Shown: positions 8,576 to 16,138, counted from the stretch's first letter. The stretch: DNA of 39,593 bases from Olsenella_K sp036454645 (GCA_036454645.1 JAZHSQ010000023.1:1-39593), one strand, 5' to 3'. A program made the numbers and translations. Notes: generated from the sequence alone by a model not told the origin.

Positions 8576-8584
8576 TGCTAAAGT
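8576..8584 (+). promoter_or_regulatory. Candidate extended -10 promoter of the purine unit
   Basis: TG-C-TAAAGT lies 15 bp before the 5' stem of the ZTP aptamer, exactly where a promoter for the riboswitch-controlled transcript would be expected. No -35 match is visible. Inferred from position and motif. Confidence 0.45.
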
Positions 8585-8598
8585 GCGAGTGAGCTAGC

Positions 8599-8714
8599 GC
8601 GCTGTTACTGACGGGTAATCCTGGCCGACCAGGGGGAAGCAGCGCATCAAACCGAGCGCCGACCGTCTGGGCAAGCCGTTCTCGCAAGAGGATGACTTGC
8701 CCTTCTGCTTTTTC
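8599..8714 (+). promoter_or_regulatory. ZTP (pfl) riboswitch controlling the IMP-synthesis genes
   Basis: The leader matches the pfl/ZTP aptamer architecture. P1 is GCGCTG (8599-8604) with CAGCGC (8640-8645). The conserved ACTGACGG internal-loop segment follows at about 8607-8614. P2 is CCTGG-CCGA-CCAGG (8620-8633), followed by GGGAA. After a linker comes the second conserved domain CCGTCTGGGCA (8663-8673), against the family consensus CCGCCUGGGCA. ZTP riboswitches sense the folate-stress alarmone ZMP/ZTP (AICAR nucleotides) and switch on formyl-folate-dependent purine steps. The genes downstream are exactly those that consume AICAR. The last conserved bases GGGCA are also part of a terminator stem, so ligand binding should block termination (an ON switch). 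I recognised it by consensus, not by a covariance search. Confidence 0.85.
8669..8714 (+). terminator. Expression-platform terminator of the ZTP riboswitch
   Basis: GGGCAAG (8669-8675) pairs with CTTGCCC (8696-8702). An inner stem GTTCTC/GAGGAT is capped by a GCAA tetraloop, and a T-rich tract including CTTTTTC (8708-8714) follows. It overlaps the conserved GGGCA of the aptamer, so the two structures are mutually exclusive. Confidence 0.8.
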
Positions 8715-8757
8715 GGCGCCGGAGGGTCGGGCGGAAGACGTGGAAGCGAGGAGACAC

Positions 8758-9402
8758 ATGCAGGACCTGAGAGAGCTGCTCGAGCACAACCCCTACCCCG
8801 GGCGCGGGATCGTCGTGGGCAGGGGGTGCGTCTACTACTGGATCATGGGGCGCAGCGCCAACAGCCGCAACCGCGTCTTCGTCGAGACCGAGGACGGGAT
8901 CCGCACCGAGGCCTACGACGCGAGCAGGATGGAGGACCCGAGCCTCATCATCTACCACCCCGTCCGCACCATGGGCGACGCGCTCGTCGTCACCAACGGC
9001 GACCAGACCGACACGATCGTGGAGCGCGGCAGCTTCCGCGAGGGCTGCATGGCGCGCGAGTACGAGCCCGACGCGCCCAACTACACGCCGCGCATCAGCG
9101 CCGTCGTCCGCCCCGACGGCTCCTTCGAGCTGTCGATCCTGAAGCACGACCCCGACTCCTCGACCGACCGCTGCCTGCGCCAGTTCTTCTCCTACGAGGG
9201 CGCGGACGAGGGCGTGGGCTACTTCATCAGCACCTACCAGGGCGACGGCGACCCCCTGCCGAGCTTCGCGGGCGAGCCCGTGTGCGTGAGCCTGCCCGCC
9301 CCCGACGAGGTCTGGGCGGCCCTTGACGCCGACAACAAGGTCTCGCTGTACGCGAACGTCGGCGGCAGCGTGAGGATCTACAACAAGAACCTCGGCGACT
9401 AG
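8758..9402 (+). CDS. purO: PurO-type IMP cyclohydrolase
   Basis: This 214-residue protein resembles the archaeal-type IMP cyclohydrolase (PurO, IMP_cyclohyd family), which closes FAICAR to IMP, the final step of purine synthesis. Recognisable segments are NPYPGRGIVVG near the N-terminus, YWIMGRSANSRNRVF, the YHPVR motif and a TNGDQTDTI segment. It replaces the N-terminal cyclohydrolase domain of ordinary bacterial PurH, with which it shares no sequence. The ATG at 8758 has a GAGGAG site at the right distance; the earlier in-frame ATG at 8692 lies inside the riboswitch terminator and is rejected. It is the first gene of a two-gene unit with the AICAR transformylase, 42 nt downstream, under the ZTP riboswitch. 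Confidence 0.88.
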   Translation: MQDLRELLEHNPYPGRGIVVGRGCVYYWIMGRSANSRNRVFVETEDGIRTEAYDASRMEDPSLIIYHPVRTMGDALVVTNGDQTDTIVERGSFREGCMAREYEPDAPNYTPRISAVVRPDGSFELSILKHDPDSSTDRCLRQFFSYEGADEGVGYFISTYQGDGDPLPSFAGEPVCVSLPAPDEVWAALDADNKVSLYANVGGSVRIYNKNLGD

Positions 9403-9444
9403 GCGCGCACCCCTCGAGGAGGCGCGTCCGAGAAAGGACCAGAC

Positions 9445-10623
9445 ATGAACGAGCTCCAGCTCAAGTACGGCATGAACCCCAACCAGAAGCCCGCGCGCAT
9501 CTTCATGAGGGACGGCTCGGACCTCCCCGTCAAGGTGCTGCAGGGACGCCCCGGCTACATCAACTTCCTCGACGCCCTCAACTCCTGGCAGCTCGTGCGC
9601 GAGCTCTCGCGCGAGACCGGCATGCCGGCCGCCGCGTCGTTCAAGCACGTGAGCCCCGCCGGCGCCGCCGTGGGCAAGCCGCTCTCCGAGACCGACAGGA
9701 GGATCTACTTCGTCGACGACGAGGGCGAGCTCTCGCCGATCGCCTGCGCCTACATCCGCGCCCGCGGCGCCGACCGCATGAGCTCCTACGGCGACTGGGC
9801 CGCCCTCTCCGAGCCCTGCGACGCTCGCACGGCGCTCTACATCAAGCACGAGGTCTCCGACGGCATCATCGCCCCCGGCTACACGCCCGAGGCGCTCGAG
9901 ATCCTCGCCCAGAAGAAGAAGGGCAACTACAACGTCGTCCAGGTCGACCCCGCCTACGAGTGCGGCCCCACCGAGACCAAGGACGTCTTCGGCATCACCT
10001 TCGAGCAGGGCCACAACTTCTTCCGCATCGACAAGGACCTGCTCACGGACGTCGTGACCAAGAACAAGGACATCCCCGAGGACGCCAAGATCGACATGAT
10101 CGTGAGCCTCATCACGCTCAAGTACACGCAGTCCAACTCCGTGTGCTACGTGAAGGACGGCCAGGCCATCGGCGTGGGCGCCGGCCAGCAGAGCCGCGTC
10201 CACTGCACGCGCCTCGCCGGCAACAAGGCCGACACCTGGTACCTGCGCCAGCACCCCAAGGTGCTCGGCCTCAAGTTCGTCGACGGCATCCGTCGCGCCA
10301 ACCGCGACAACGCCATCGACGTCTACATCTCCGACGAGCACGACGACGTGCTGGCCGAGGGCGAGTGGCAGAAGTGGTTCGCGGAGCGGCCCGAGGTCCT
10401 CACCCGCGAGGAGAAGGCCGCCTGGGTCGCCACGCAGACCGGCGTGACCCTGGGCTCCGACGCCTTCTTCCCCTTCGGCGACAACGTGGAGCGCGCCCAC
10501 AAGTCCGGCGTCTCCTACATCGCCGAGCCCGGCGGCTCCATCCGCGACGACAACGTGATCGAGACGGCCGACAAGTACGGCATGGCCATGTGCTTCACGC
10601 ACATGAGGCTCTTCCACCACTAG
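9445..10623 (+). CDS. purH: Stand-alone AICAR transformylase (PurH C-terminal domain type)
   Basis: The 392 residues correspond to the AICAR transformylase domain of PurH, which transfers formyl from 10-formyl-tetrahydrofolate to AICAR to make FAICAR. Diagnostic segments include LKYGMNPNQKPAR, ASFKHVSPAGAAVG (the Lys-His pair of the active site), CAYIRARGADRMSSYGD, YTQSNSVCYVKDGQAIGVGAGQQSR, and the C-terminal FFPFGDNVERAHKSGV and YIAEPGGSIRD. The usual N-terminal MGS-like cyclohydrolase domain is absent; its job is taken by the preceding purO-type gene. A GAGAAAGGA site lies ten bases before the ATG. A long hairpin ends the unit. Control by the upstream ZTP riboswitch is coherent, since this enzyme's substrate AICAR ribotide (ZMP) is the signal. 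Confidence 0.93.
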   Translation: MNELQLKYGMNPNQKPARIFMRDGSDLPVKVLQGRPGYINFLDALNSWQLVRELSRETGMPAAASFKHVSPAGAAVGKPLSETDRRIYFVDDEGELSPIACAYIRARGADRMSSYGDWAALSEPCDARTALYIKHEVSDGIIAPGYTPEALEILAQKKKGNYNVVQVDPAYECGPTETKDVFGITFEQGHNFFRIDKDLLTDVVTKNKDIPEDAKIDMIVSLITLKYTQSNSVCYVKDGQAIGVGAGQQSRVHCTRLAGNKADTWYLRQHPKVLGLKFVDGIRRANRDNAIDVYISDEHDDVLAEGEWQKWFAERPEVLTREEKAAWVATQTGVTLGSDAFFPFGDNVERAHKSGVSYIAEPGGSIRDDNVIETADKYGMAMCFTHMRLFHH

Positions 10624-10684
10624 GGGGACCTTCCGCCATCGGGGCCTCCCGCCTTCGGGGGGCCCTGCCGCCGCCTGGGGGACT

Positions 10685-10720
10685 CGCGCCGGCCGTGGGC
10701 ATGCGCCCGCGGCCGGCGCG
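10685..10720 (+). terminator. Long hairpin terminator after the purine unit
   Basis: An 11-bp stem (10685-10695 against 10710-10720) encloses a further GGGC/GCCC stem with an ATGC loop. It is followed by CTATCCTTGTGTG, moderately T-rich. The same TATCCT (10722-10727) could be the -10 of xpt. Confidence 0.65.
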
Positions 10721-10762
10721 CTATCCTTGTGTGCCTACGCAGGCGAAGAGGGGTGGCTGGGC

Positions 10763-11344
10763 ATGAGGCTTCTGGAGGAGCGCATCAGGCGCGACGGCAT
10801 CGTGGCGGACGGCGACGTCCTGAAGGTGGACTCCTTCATCAACCACCAGATGGACGTGGGGCTGTTCCAGGAGATGGCCCGCCAGTGGCACGAGGACTTC
10901 GCGGACGCGCCGGTGAACAAGGTCCTGACCATCGAGGCGAGCGGCATCGGCATCGCGGCCATCGTCGCCGCCGAGTTCGGCGTGCCCGCCGTCTTCGCCA
11001 AGAAGGCCCAGAGCATCAACCTCACGGGCGAGGTCCTCACGACGAAGGTGGCCTCCTTCACCCACCGGCGCACCTACGACGCGATCGTCTCCCGGCGCTT
11101 CCTGGGGCCCGGGGACCACGTCCTGATCGTGGACGACTTCCTCGCCGACGGCTGCGCGATGGACGGGCTCGTGGACATCTGCCGCCAGGCCGGCGCCACG
11201 GTCGAGGGGATCGGCATCGCGGTGGAGAAGGGCTTCCAGCCCGGCGGCGCCCGCCTCAGGGGCGAGGGGCTGCGCGTGGACTCGCTCGCCATCGTCGAGT
11301 CCATGGACCCCGAGACCGGGGCCATCGCCTTCCGCGAGGGCTAG
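10763..11344 (+). CDS. xpt: Xanthine phosphoribosyltransferase
   Basis: Xpt salvages xanthine with PRPP to make XMP. The 193-residue length equals the Bacillus-type enzyme (194). Family marks are MRLLEERIRRDG at the N-terminus, VDSFINHQMDV, VLTIEASGIGIA, and the PRPP-binding loop VLIVDDFLADGCAMDGL. The C-terminal IGIAVEKGFQPGG segment is also typical. The ATG at 10763 matches the family N-terminus; an in-frame ATG 36 bases earlier would add a non-homologous leader. I looked for a purine riboswitch upstream and saw none. It stands alone, between the purine-unit terminator and a small hairpin directly after its stop, but is functionally adjacent to the IMP genes. Confidence 0.93.
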   Translation: MRLLEERIRRDGIVADGDVLKVDSFINHQMDVGLFQEMARQWHEDFADAPVNKVLTIEASGIGIAAIVAAEFGVPAVFAKKAQSINLTGEVLTTKVASFTHRRTYDAIVSRRFLGPGDHVLIVDDFLADGCAMDGLVDICRQAGATVEGIGIAVEKGFQPGGARLRGEGLRVDSLAIVESMDPETGAIAFREG

Positions 11345-11346
11345 GG

Positions 11347-11367
11347 CGCGCCGCCGCCGGCGGCGCG
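11347..11367 (+). terminator. Hairpin directly after xpt
   Basis: A 9-bp stem CGCGCCGCC (11347-11355) with GGCGGCGCG (11359-11367) begins two bases after the stop codon and has a 3-nt loop. There is no U-tract, so the terminator role is likely but unproven. Confidence 0.45.
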
Positions 11368-11566
11368 GGCGCGCGCCCGGGGCGCGGGTCCTTCTCGCCC
11401 GCGCGTTTGGGTCGCGCGGCTCTTGGGTATCGTCTGGAATCGACGGCCGGCGCGCGGCCGGCCCCTCCCGAGGCGCTACCATTGGCTCTTACGGGGAGGG
11501 CCGCTGGGGCCCGGGTGCCACGCGCCGCCCCTGGACCTAGAGTTCCCGAACGGGAGTGAGGCTCGC

Positions 11567-12730
11567 ATGAAGCTCAAGCGCAAGCCCCGGAAGCAGGTCA
11601 AGATCGTCCTGCTCACGGGCTACCTCGGCGCCGGAAAGACGACGCTGCTCAACCACATCCTGGCCAACGACGAGGGCATCCGCGCCGCGGTCATCGTGAA
11701 CGACATCGGCGAGGTCAACGTCGACGCCAGCCTGATCAAGAACGGGGGGCTGTCCCAGACGGACGAGCTCATCCCCATGACCAACGGCTGCCTGTGCTGC
11801 ACGCTCTCCAACGACCTCACCAACCAGCTGCAGCAGATCGCCAACACCGGCGACTTCGACTACATCGTGATCGAGGCCTCCGGCATCTGCGAGCCCATCC
11901 CCATCGCCTACACCATCTCGGCCTTCTGCGACCAGGAGAAGTACGGCGGCGACGCCCCGATGCGCCTCGACAACATCGTCGCGGTCATCGACTGCGCGCG
12001 CATGTTCGACGAGTTCAACGGCGGCAAGGACCTCCTTGCGGAGGACATCGGCGAGGACGACATCGAGGCCCTGCTCATCCAGCAGATCGAGTTCTGCACC
12101 ACGGTCGTGCTCAACAAGGTCGACACTGTCACGCCGGAGCAGGTCAGGGAGCTCAAGGCGATCGTCCGCAGCCTGCAGAGGGACGCGGTCATCGTGGAGG
12201 CCACCAACGGCGACGTGCCGATGGGCGAGCTGCTCGACACCGGCCGCTTCGACTTCGACAAGGCCTACAACTCCGCCGCGTGGATGGACGCCATGGAGCA
12301 CCCCGAGGAGCACGAGGACCCGGAGGTGCTGGAGTACGGCATCTCCACCTTCGTGTACGAGCGCCGCAGGCCCTTCGACGTCGACGCGCTCTCCGACTAC
12401 GTGCAGACCTGGCCGGACAGCGTGGTGCGCTCCAAGGGCATGCTGTGGGCGGCCCAGGACCCCGACATGTGCTACGTCTTCGAGCAGGCCGGCCAGCGCG
12501 TGACCCTCTCCGAGAACGGCCTCTTCGTGGACTCCGCGCCGGAGGACGAGAGGCGCCAGATGCTCGAGGAGAACCCCGAGCTGCTCAAGGACTGGGACCC
12601 CGTCTGCGGCGACCGCATGACCAGGATCTGCGTGATCGGCCGCGGCATGGACAAGGACGCCCTCGTCGCGGGCCTCGACAAGTGCCTCGTCGACTGGGAG
12701 CCCGAGGCGGAGTGGAAGCCGGCTAAGTAG
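11567..12730 (+). CDS. CobW/COG0523-family GTPase, putative metallochaperone
   Basis: The 387 residues fit the G3E/COG0523 GTPases that load metals (zinc, cobalt and others) into target proteins. The Walker A is GYLGAGKTT (G18-T26) and the metal-site motif GCLCC has C75, C77 and C78. The IEASGICEP segment and an NKVD guanine motif (about residues 184-187) follow, and the last 100 residues form a CobW C-terminal domain. No His-rich tail is present. The ATG at 11567 follows GGGAGTGAGG and begins directly before the basic KLKRKPRK stretch; the open frame runs 144 bases further upstream without homology. It is followed 85 nt later by a peptide-deformylase paralogue, hinting at a metal-related pair. 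Which metal is served cannot be seen. Confidence 0.88.
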   Translation: MKLKRKPRKQVKIVLLTGYLGAGKTTLLNHILANDEGIRAAVIVNDIGEVNVDASLIKNGGLSQTDELIPMTNGCLCCTLSNDLTNQLQQIANTGDFDYIVIEASGICEPIPIAYTISAFCDQEKYGGDAPMRLDNIVAVIDCARMFDEFNGGKDLLAEDIGEDDIEALLIQQIEFCTTVVLNKVDTVTPEQVRELKAIVRSLQRDAVIVEATNGDVPMGELLDTGRFDFDKAYNSAAWMDAMEHPEEHEDPEVLEYGISTFVYERRRPFDVDALSDYVQTWPDSVVRSKGMLWAAQDPDMCYVFEQAGQRVTLSENGLFVDSAPEDERRQMLEENPELLKDWDPVCGDRMTRICVIGRGMDKDALVAGLDKCLVDWEPEAEWKPAK

Positions 12731-12815
12731 CCGGCACGCGAGCGGGCGCCGGCGGGCCCTGGGCGCGCAGGCGCCCGGATCCTGCCGGCGACCGGCAAGG
12801 ACAAGGAGGAAACCC

Positions 12816-13235
12816 ATGGTCAGAGACCTCGTGAGGGACGAAGGCGTCCTCTCCAAGCGCTGCCAGCGCGCCACGGCCGAGGACGCCGCGGTGGCGCAGG
12901 ACCTCGTCGACACGGTCGCGACGATCGACGACGCGGCCTGCCTCGCCGCCAACCAGATCGGCGTCACCAAGGCCGTCTGCGTCTACCTGGACGACGACAG
13001 GAACCCGCACGTGATGTACAACCCCCGCCTCATGATGGGGCTGCAGGCCTTCAGGGTCGAGGAGGGCTGCCTCACGCGCGACGAGCCGTCCAAGGTGACG
13101 CGCTACACCAAGGTCAAGGTCTCCTACGAGGAGCTCCAGGACGGCAGGCTCGTGGAGCGCAAGCGCGACTTCACCGGCTGGACCGCCGAGATGGTCCAGC
13201 ACATGATCGACCACTGCAACGGCAAGCTCGTCTAG
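12816..13235 (+). CDS. Peptide deformylase-like protein lacking the catalytic Glu
   Basis: Peptide deformylase removes the formyl group from nascent N-terminal fMet using a metal held by Cys and two His. This 139-residue protein keeps motif 1 (CLAANQIG, residues 42-49), motif 2 (EEGCLT, Cys85) and the third motif as QHMIDH (H129, M130, D132, H133). The metal ligands survive, but the catalytic Glu of HExxH is Met130. It is also shorter than E. coli Def (169). By family knowledge the Glu is essential, so this is probably an inactive or altered paralogue; the genome should carry a true def elsewhere. A strong AAGGAGGA site precedes the ATG. It sits between the CobW GTPase and a DUF1858-like gene, likely one transcript. 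Confidence 0.82.
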   Translation: MVRDLVRDEGVLSKRCQRATAEDAAVAQDLVDTVATIDDAACLAANQIGVTKAVCVYLDDDRNPHVMYNPRLMMGLQAFRVEEGCLTRDEPSKVTRYTKVKVSYEELQDGRLVERKRDFTGWTAEMVQHMIDHCNGKLV

Positions 13236-13256
13236 CGCGGGCGGAGGGGATGGCGG

Positions 13257-13673
13257 ATGGCTGAGCAGGACGGCACGGCGGCCGGCGCGGGCGAGGTGCG
13301 CACGGTCGACCTCGGGTGGACCCTCGCCGAGCTCGTGCGGAGGCGCCCGGAGGCGGGCGAGCTCTTGGACGAGCTCGGCTTCGGCGACCTCGACGGCGAC
13401 CGCACCCTGGCCGAGCTCGCGCGCGACGCCGGCGTGGACCTCTCGATCGTGGGGATGGCCCTGGGCGCCGCGGGCTTTGACGTGGTGGGCTACGAGCCGA
13501 CCGAGGACGCCAAGAACGACCCGCTCGAGGCCCTGGTCCAGCAGATGTCCAGGACCGAGCACGCGGCCCCCGGCTCCTCGGTGGACCCGATGGTCGAGAG
13601 GATGGAGTACGCGATCAAGCGCGCCCAGCAGGACGGCACCCTCCCCACGGAGGGGGACGGCGCCGGGGCCTAG
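13257..13673 (+). CDS. DUF1858/ScdA-N-like domain protein
   Basis: This small 138-residue acidic protein starts 21 bases after the deformylase-like gene. Residues 15-75 (TLAELVRRRPEAGELLDELG and then LAELARDAGVDLSIV) resemble the DUF1858/ScdA N-terminal helical domain, often attached to iron-sulfur repair or hybrid-cluster proteins. The usual Cys of such domains is missing, and there is no cysteine in the protein. The remaining 60 residues are charged and probably helical (DPMVERMEYAIKRAQQDG). The ATG at 13257 has an AGGGG site; an ATG eight bases earlier runs into a stop. The function is unknown. The domain assignment is by eye and moderately sure. Confidence 0.65.
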   Translation: MAEQDGTAAGAGEVRTVDLGWTLAELVRRRPEAGELLDELGFGDLDGDRTLAELARDAGVDLSIVGMALGAAGFDVVGYEPTEDAKNDPLEALVQQMSRTEHAAPGSSVDPMVERMEYAIKRAQQDGTLPTEGDGAGA

Positions 13674-13756
13674 CCCGCTGGCGCGGGCCCGGAGGGCGCG
13701 GGCCTGGGGCGCCCGGCCCCGCACAGGAGAAGGCGACTGCACCGATCGGAGGTACC

Positions 13757-15085
13757 ATGTACGTTGCTGACGTGACGCTCACCAGCGCGAGCGCGGAGAA
13801 GGACTTCGACGTCGTGGTCTACGGCGACGCCGGCCGCCCCGTGGTCGTGTTCCCCGAGGGGGACGCCTCGTGCACCAGCTGGGAGAACAACGGCATGATC
13901 GAGCGGCTCTCGGGGCTGGTCGAGAAGGGCCGCGTCCAGCTCTTCGCCACGGACTCCGCCGACGACGAGGGCTGGTACTTCCGCACGGCCGACCAGGGCT
14001 ACCGGGTCGGGAGCGTCGGCTCGTACTTCTCCTACGTGGAGGGCGAGCTGCACGACTACGTCTCGGCCTTCTCCTCCTCCGAGGAGCTCCCGCTGCTCGT
14101 GGGCGTCGGGATGGGCGCGATGAACGCGACGGTCGAGATGCTGCGCCGCCCGGACCTCTACGGCGGGCTGCTCGCGGTCTCGGGCACCTACGACGTGCGC
14201 GCCTTCGTGGACGGCGAGCTCGACGAGGGCTGGCTGGCCTTCTCGCCCGTCGACATCGTGGCGTCGCTCGGCGACGACGCGATCCTGGACCTCACCGGCA
14301 AGCCGCTCGCCTTCGTCTGCGGGACCCACGGCAGCGAGACGGGCGCGGACACGCAGCGCGCGCTCGAGGGGGCGCTCAGGGCCTGCAGGATCCCGGCGAC
14401 CTTCGAGTACTGGGGCGCCGACGTGAGCCACGACTGGCGCTGGTGGCGCGAGGAGGTCGCGCAGCTGCTGCCCTGCCTCCTCGAGCCCGGCGGGCTCGAG
14501 GAGCGCGCCCTGGCGGCGCGGCTCGCGAGGGCGTGCGGGGCCGCCGAGAGGACGGCAGACACGGTCGAGCAGCTCCGCTCCGCGCTCGCCGACGCAAGGC
14601 GGGCGCTCGCGGGGGCCCGCGACGCCGAGGGGGCCGCGCAGGAGCGGCTCGCCCGCGAGGAGGAGTCCGTCCGCGCCCGCCGCACCGAGGAGGAGCGCCT
14701 CGGCGCCGTCGCCCAGGAGGCCTGGGCGCGCCGCGACGAGGCCGCCGACGCACTCGCGCGCGCGATAGAGCGCGGCAACGCGGCGCAGGCGGAGGCGGAC
14801 TCCGCCAGCCAGGAGCGCGCGAAGGCCGAGTGGATCGCGGGCGAGGCCAGGGCCGCGCTCGCGGACGCGAGGGGGCGCACGAAGGAGCTCGAGGGGCGCG
14901 TCAGGGAGGCCGAGGAGGCCTGCAAGGGCGCGAGCGCGGATGCGGAGCAGGCGGCCGAGGCGCTCGCCGAGGTGCAGGGCTCCGCGGGGGCGGCGTCCGA
15001 GGCCGGCGTGGCGAGGCCCGCCGGGGGCGCGGCAGGCGGCGCGAAGAAGGCGCCGCGGGGGGCGGACGATCGGCCCGAGGCCTGA
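13757..15085 (+). CDS. Esterase-D-fold pseudoenzyme with long C-terminal coiled coil
   Basis: Residues 1-250 look like a bacterial esterase-family alpha/beta hydrolase, with VVVFPEGDASCTSWENNGMI, the segment RRPDLYGGLLAVSGTYDVRAF, and a final SHDWRWWREEV that matches the family His region. The nucleophile elbow, normally GxSxG, reads G116-V-G118-M-G120, so the Ser is Gly and the protein should be catalytically dead as an esterase. Residues 255-420 are an Ala/Glu/Arg-rich heptad-like helix, a long coiled coil, followed by a Gly/Ala/Lys tail. I infer a structural or partner-binding role; it could also be a very divergent enzyme. A GGAGGT site precedes the ATG. It ends in a small hairpin. Confidence 0.72.
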   Translation: MYVADVTLTSASAEKDFDVVVYGDAGRPVVVFPEGDASCTSWENNGMIERLSGLVEKGRVQLFATDSADDEGWYFRTADQGYRVGSVGSYFSYVEGELHDYVSAFSSSEELPLLVGVGMGAMNATVEMLRRPDLYGGLLAVSGTYDVRAFVDGELDEGWLAFSPVDIVASLGDDAILDLTGKPLAFVCGTHGSETGADTQRALEGALRACRIPATFEYWGADVSHDWRWWREEVAQLLPCLLEPGGLEERALAARLARACGAAERTADTVEQLRSALADARRALAGARDAEGAAQERLAREEESVRARRTEEERLGAVAQEAWARRDEAADALARAIERGNAAQAEADSASQERAKAEWIAGEARAALADARGRTKELEGRVREAEEACKGASADAEQAAEALAEVQGSAGAASEAGVARPAGGAAGGAKKAPRGADDRPEA

Positions 15086-15145
15086 GCGTTCAAACATATG
15101 AGCAGGTAATACATAGTGCAGGTTCCTTGTAGGGAGCCGCGGCGG

Positions 15146-15163
15146 GGCCCTCGCGAGAGGGCC
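15146..15163 (+). terminator. Short hairpin after the coiled-coil gene
   Basis: GGCCCTC (15146-15152) pairs with GAGGGCC (15157-15163) around a GCGA tetraloop, followed by TTGCGG. A second inverted repeat, CGGCCGGC/GCCGGCCG (15187-15207), lies further on, before the ZIP gene. Confidence 0.45.
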
Positions 15164-15317
15164 TTGCGGTAACGTCTAGCACCTGACGGCCGGCCACCAG
15201 CCGGCCGCGTCTCGCCGCAGGCGTCAGGCGACCGGGGACGTGCAGGGCCCCGGGGTGCCTCCTGCTCCCGCCTGGCCGGCCGAGCCGGAACCCATCCCGA
15301 AACTCGGAGGCTGCACC

Positions 15318-16055
15318 TTGGAACTTCTCGTCACCTTCCTCGCCGGCATGTCCATGGCCGTCGGCGCCCTCTTCGTCAAGCTCTTCCGCGACCCGCACCG
15401 CCTGAGCCACGCCTCCTCGGCGCTGGCCCTCGGCGCCATGCTCGCGCTCGCCCTCTTCGACCTCGGGCCCGAGTCCGTCGGGTTTGCGCGCGAGACGGGC
15501 GCCCCGAGCGCCCTCCTGCTCGTCGCGGCGGGCTTCGGGCTCCTCGCCCTGCTCGAGCTCTTCATCCCCGACCACGACGACGCGGCCGCCCACGAGCATC
15601 ACGTCTCGGAGGACGCGATCGAGGCGCACATCGGCCTCATCTCGGTCGTCGCCCTCGCGCTGCACAACCTGGTCGAGGGCATGGCCATGTACGCGCTCGC
15701 CGACGCCTCCCTCCAGCAGGGCGCCGTCTACGCCTTCGGCGTGGCCCTGCACAACATCCCCATGGGCATGCTCGTCTTCACGGCGCTGCGCTCCGAGCGG
15801 CGTGGCGTCAAGGCGCTCGCCTTCGGCGGTGCGCTGCTCTCCACCGTGGCGGGCGGCCTCGTGATGATGCTGCTCTCGGGCTACGTCTCCGACCACGTCA
15901 TGGAGATGCTGACCTGCGTCGCCTTCGGCATGATCCTCTACATCGCCTTCGTGGAGCTCGTGCCGCACGTCGTCCGCACCAGGCCGGCGTGGGCGTCTGC
16001 CGTAGGCGTCGCCTGCGGCCTCGTGCTGGTCTGGTGCGCCTCGCTCCTCGAGTAG
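15318..16055 (+). CDS. ZIP-family divalent metal transporter
   Basis: This 245-residue membrane protein has about eight hydrophobic segments and the two metal-binding helices of ZIP importers (zinc, iron, manganese). One helix contains LHNLVEG and the next LHNIPMG, where the second Glu of the usual HNxPEG is Met. A His/Asp-rich loop (DHDDAAAHEHH) between the third and fourth segments is typical of the family. The start is set at TTG 15318, which has a CGGAGG site seven bases before it and gives a proper first transmembrane helix (ELLVTFLAGMSMAVGALF); an upstream ATG at 15240 would add a Pro-rich non-membrane leader. It is flanked by hairpins, so probably monocistronic. ZupT is the closest well-known relative type. 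Confidence 0.88.
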   Translation: MELLVTFLAGMSMAVGALFVKLFRDPHRLSHASSALALGAMLALALFDLGPESVGFARETGAPSALLLVAAGFGLLALLELFIPDHDDAAAHEHHVSEDAIEAHIGLISVVALALHNLVEGMAMYALADASLQQGAVYAFGVALHNIPMGMLVFTALRSERRGVKALAFGGALLSTVAGGLVMMLLSGYVSDHVMEMLTCVAFGMILYIAFVELVPHVVRTRPAWASAVGVACGLVLVWCASLLE

Positions 16056-16138
16056 GGGGCATCCCGCGCGCCTCGCCCCTCGCCGGGAACCGTTTCCCCG
16101 CGCCCGCCCCGTTGCGCGTCCCATCGCGCCCGCCCCGT

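Noticed and set aside
8692..8757. Upstream ATG as start of the PurO-type gene
   Set aside because: It lies inside the riboswitch terminator, lacks a ribosome site, and adds residues unlike the family; the ATG at 8758 has GAGGAG.
10624..10762. Purine (guanine/xanthine) riboswitch before xpt
   Set aside because: None of the conserved purine-aptamer loops are visible; the gap is filled by a terminator hairpin and a short leader.
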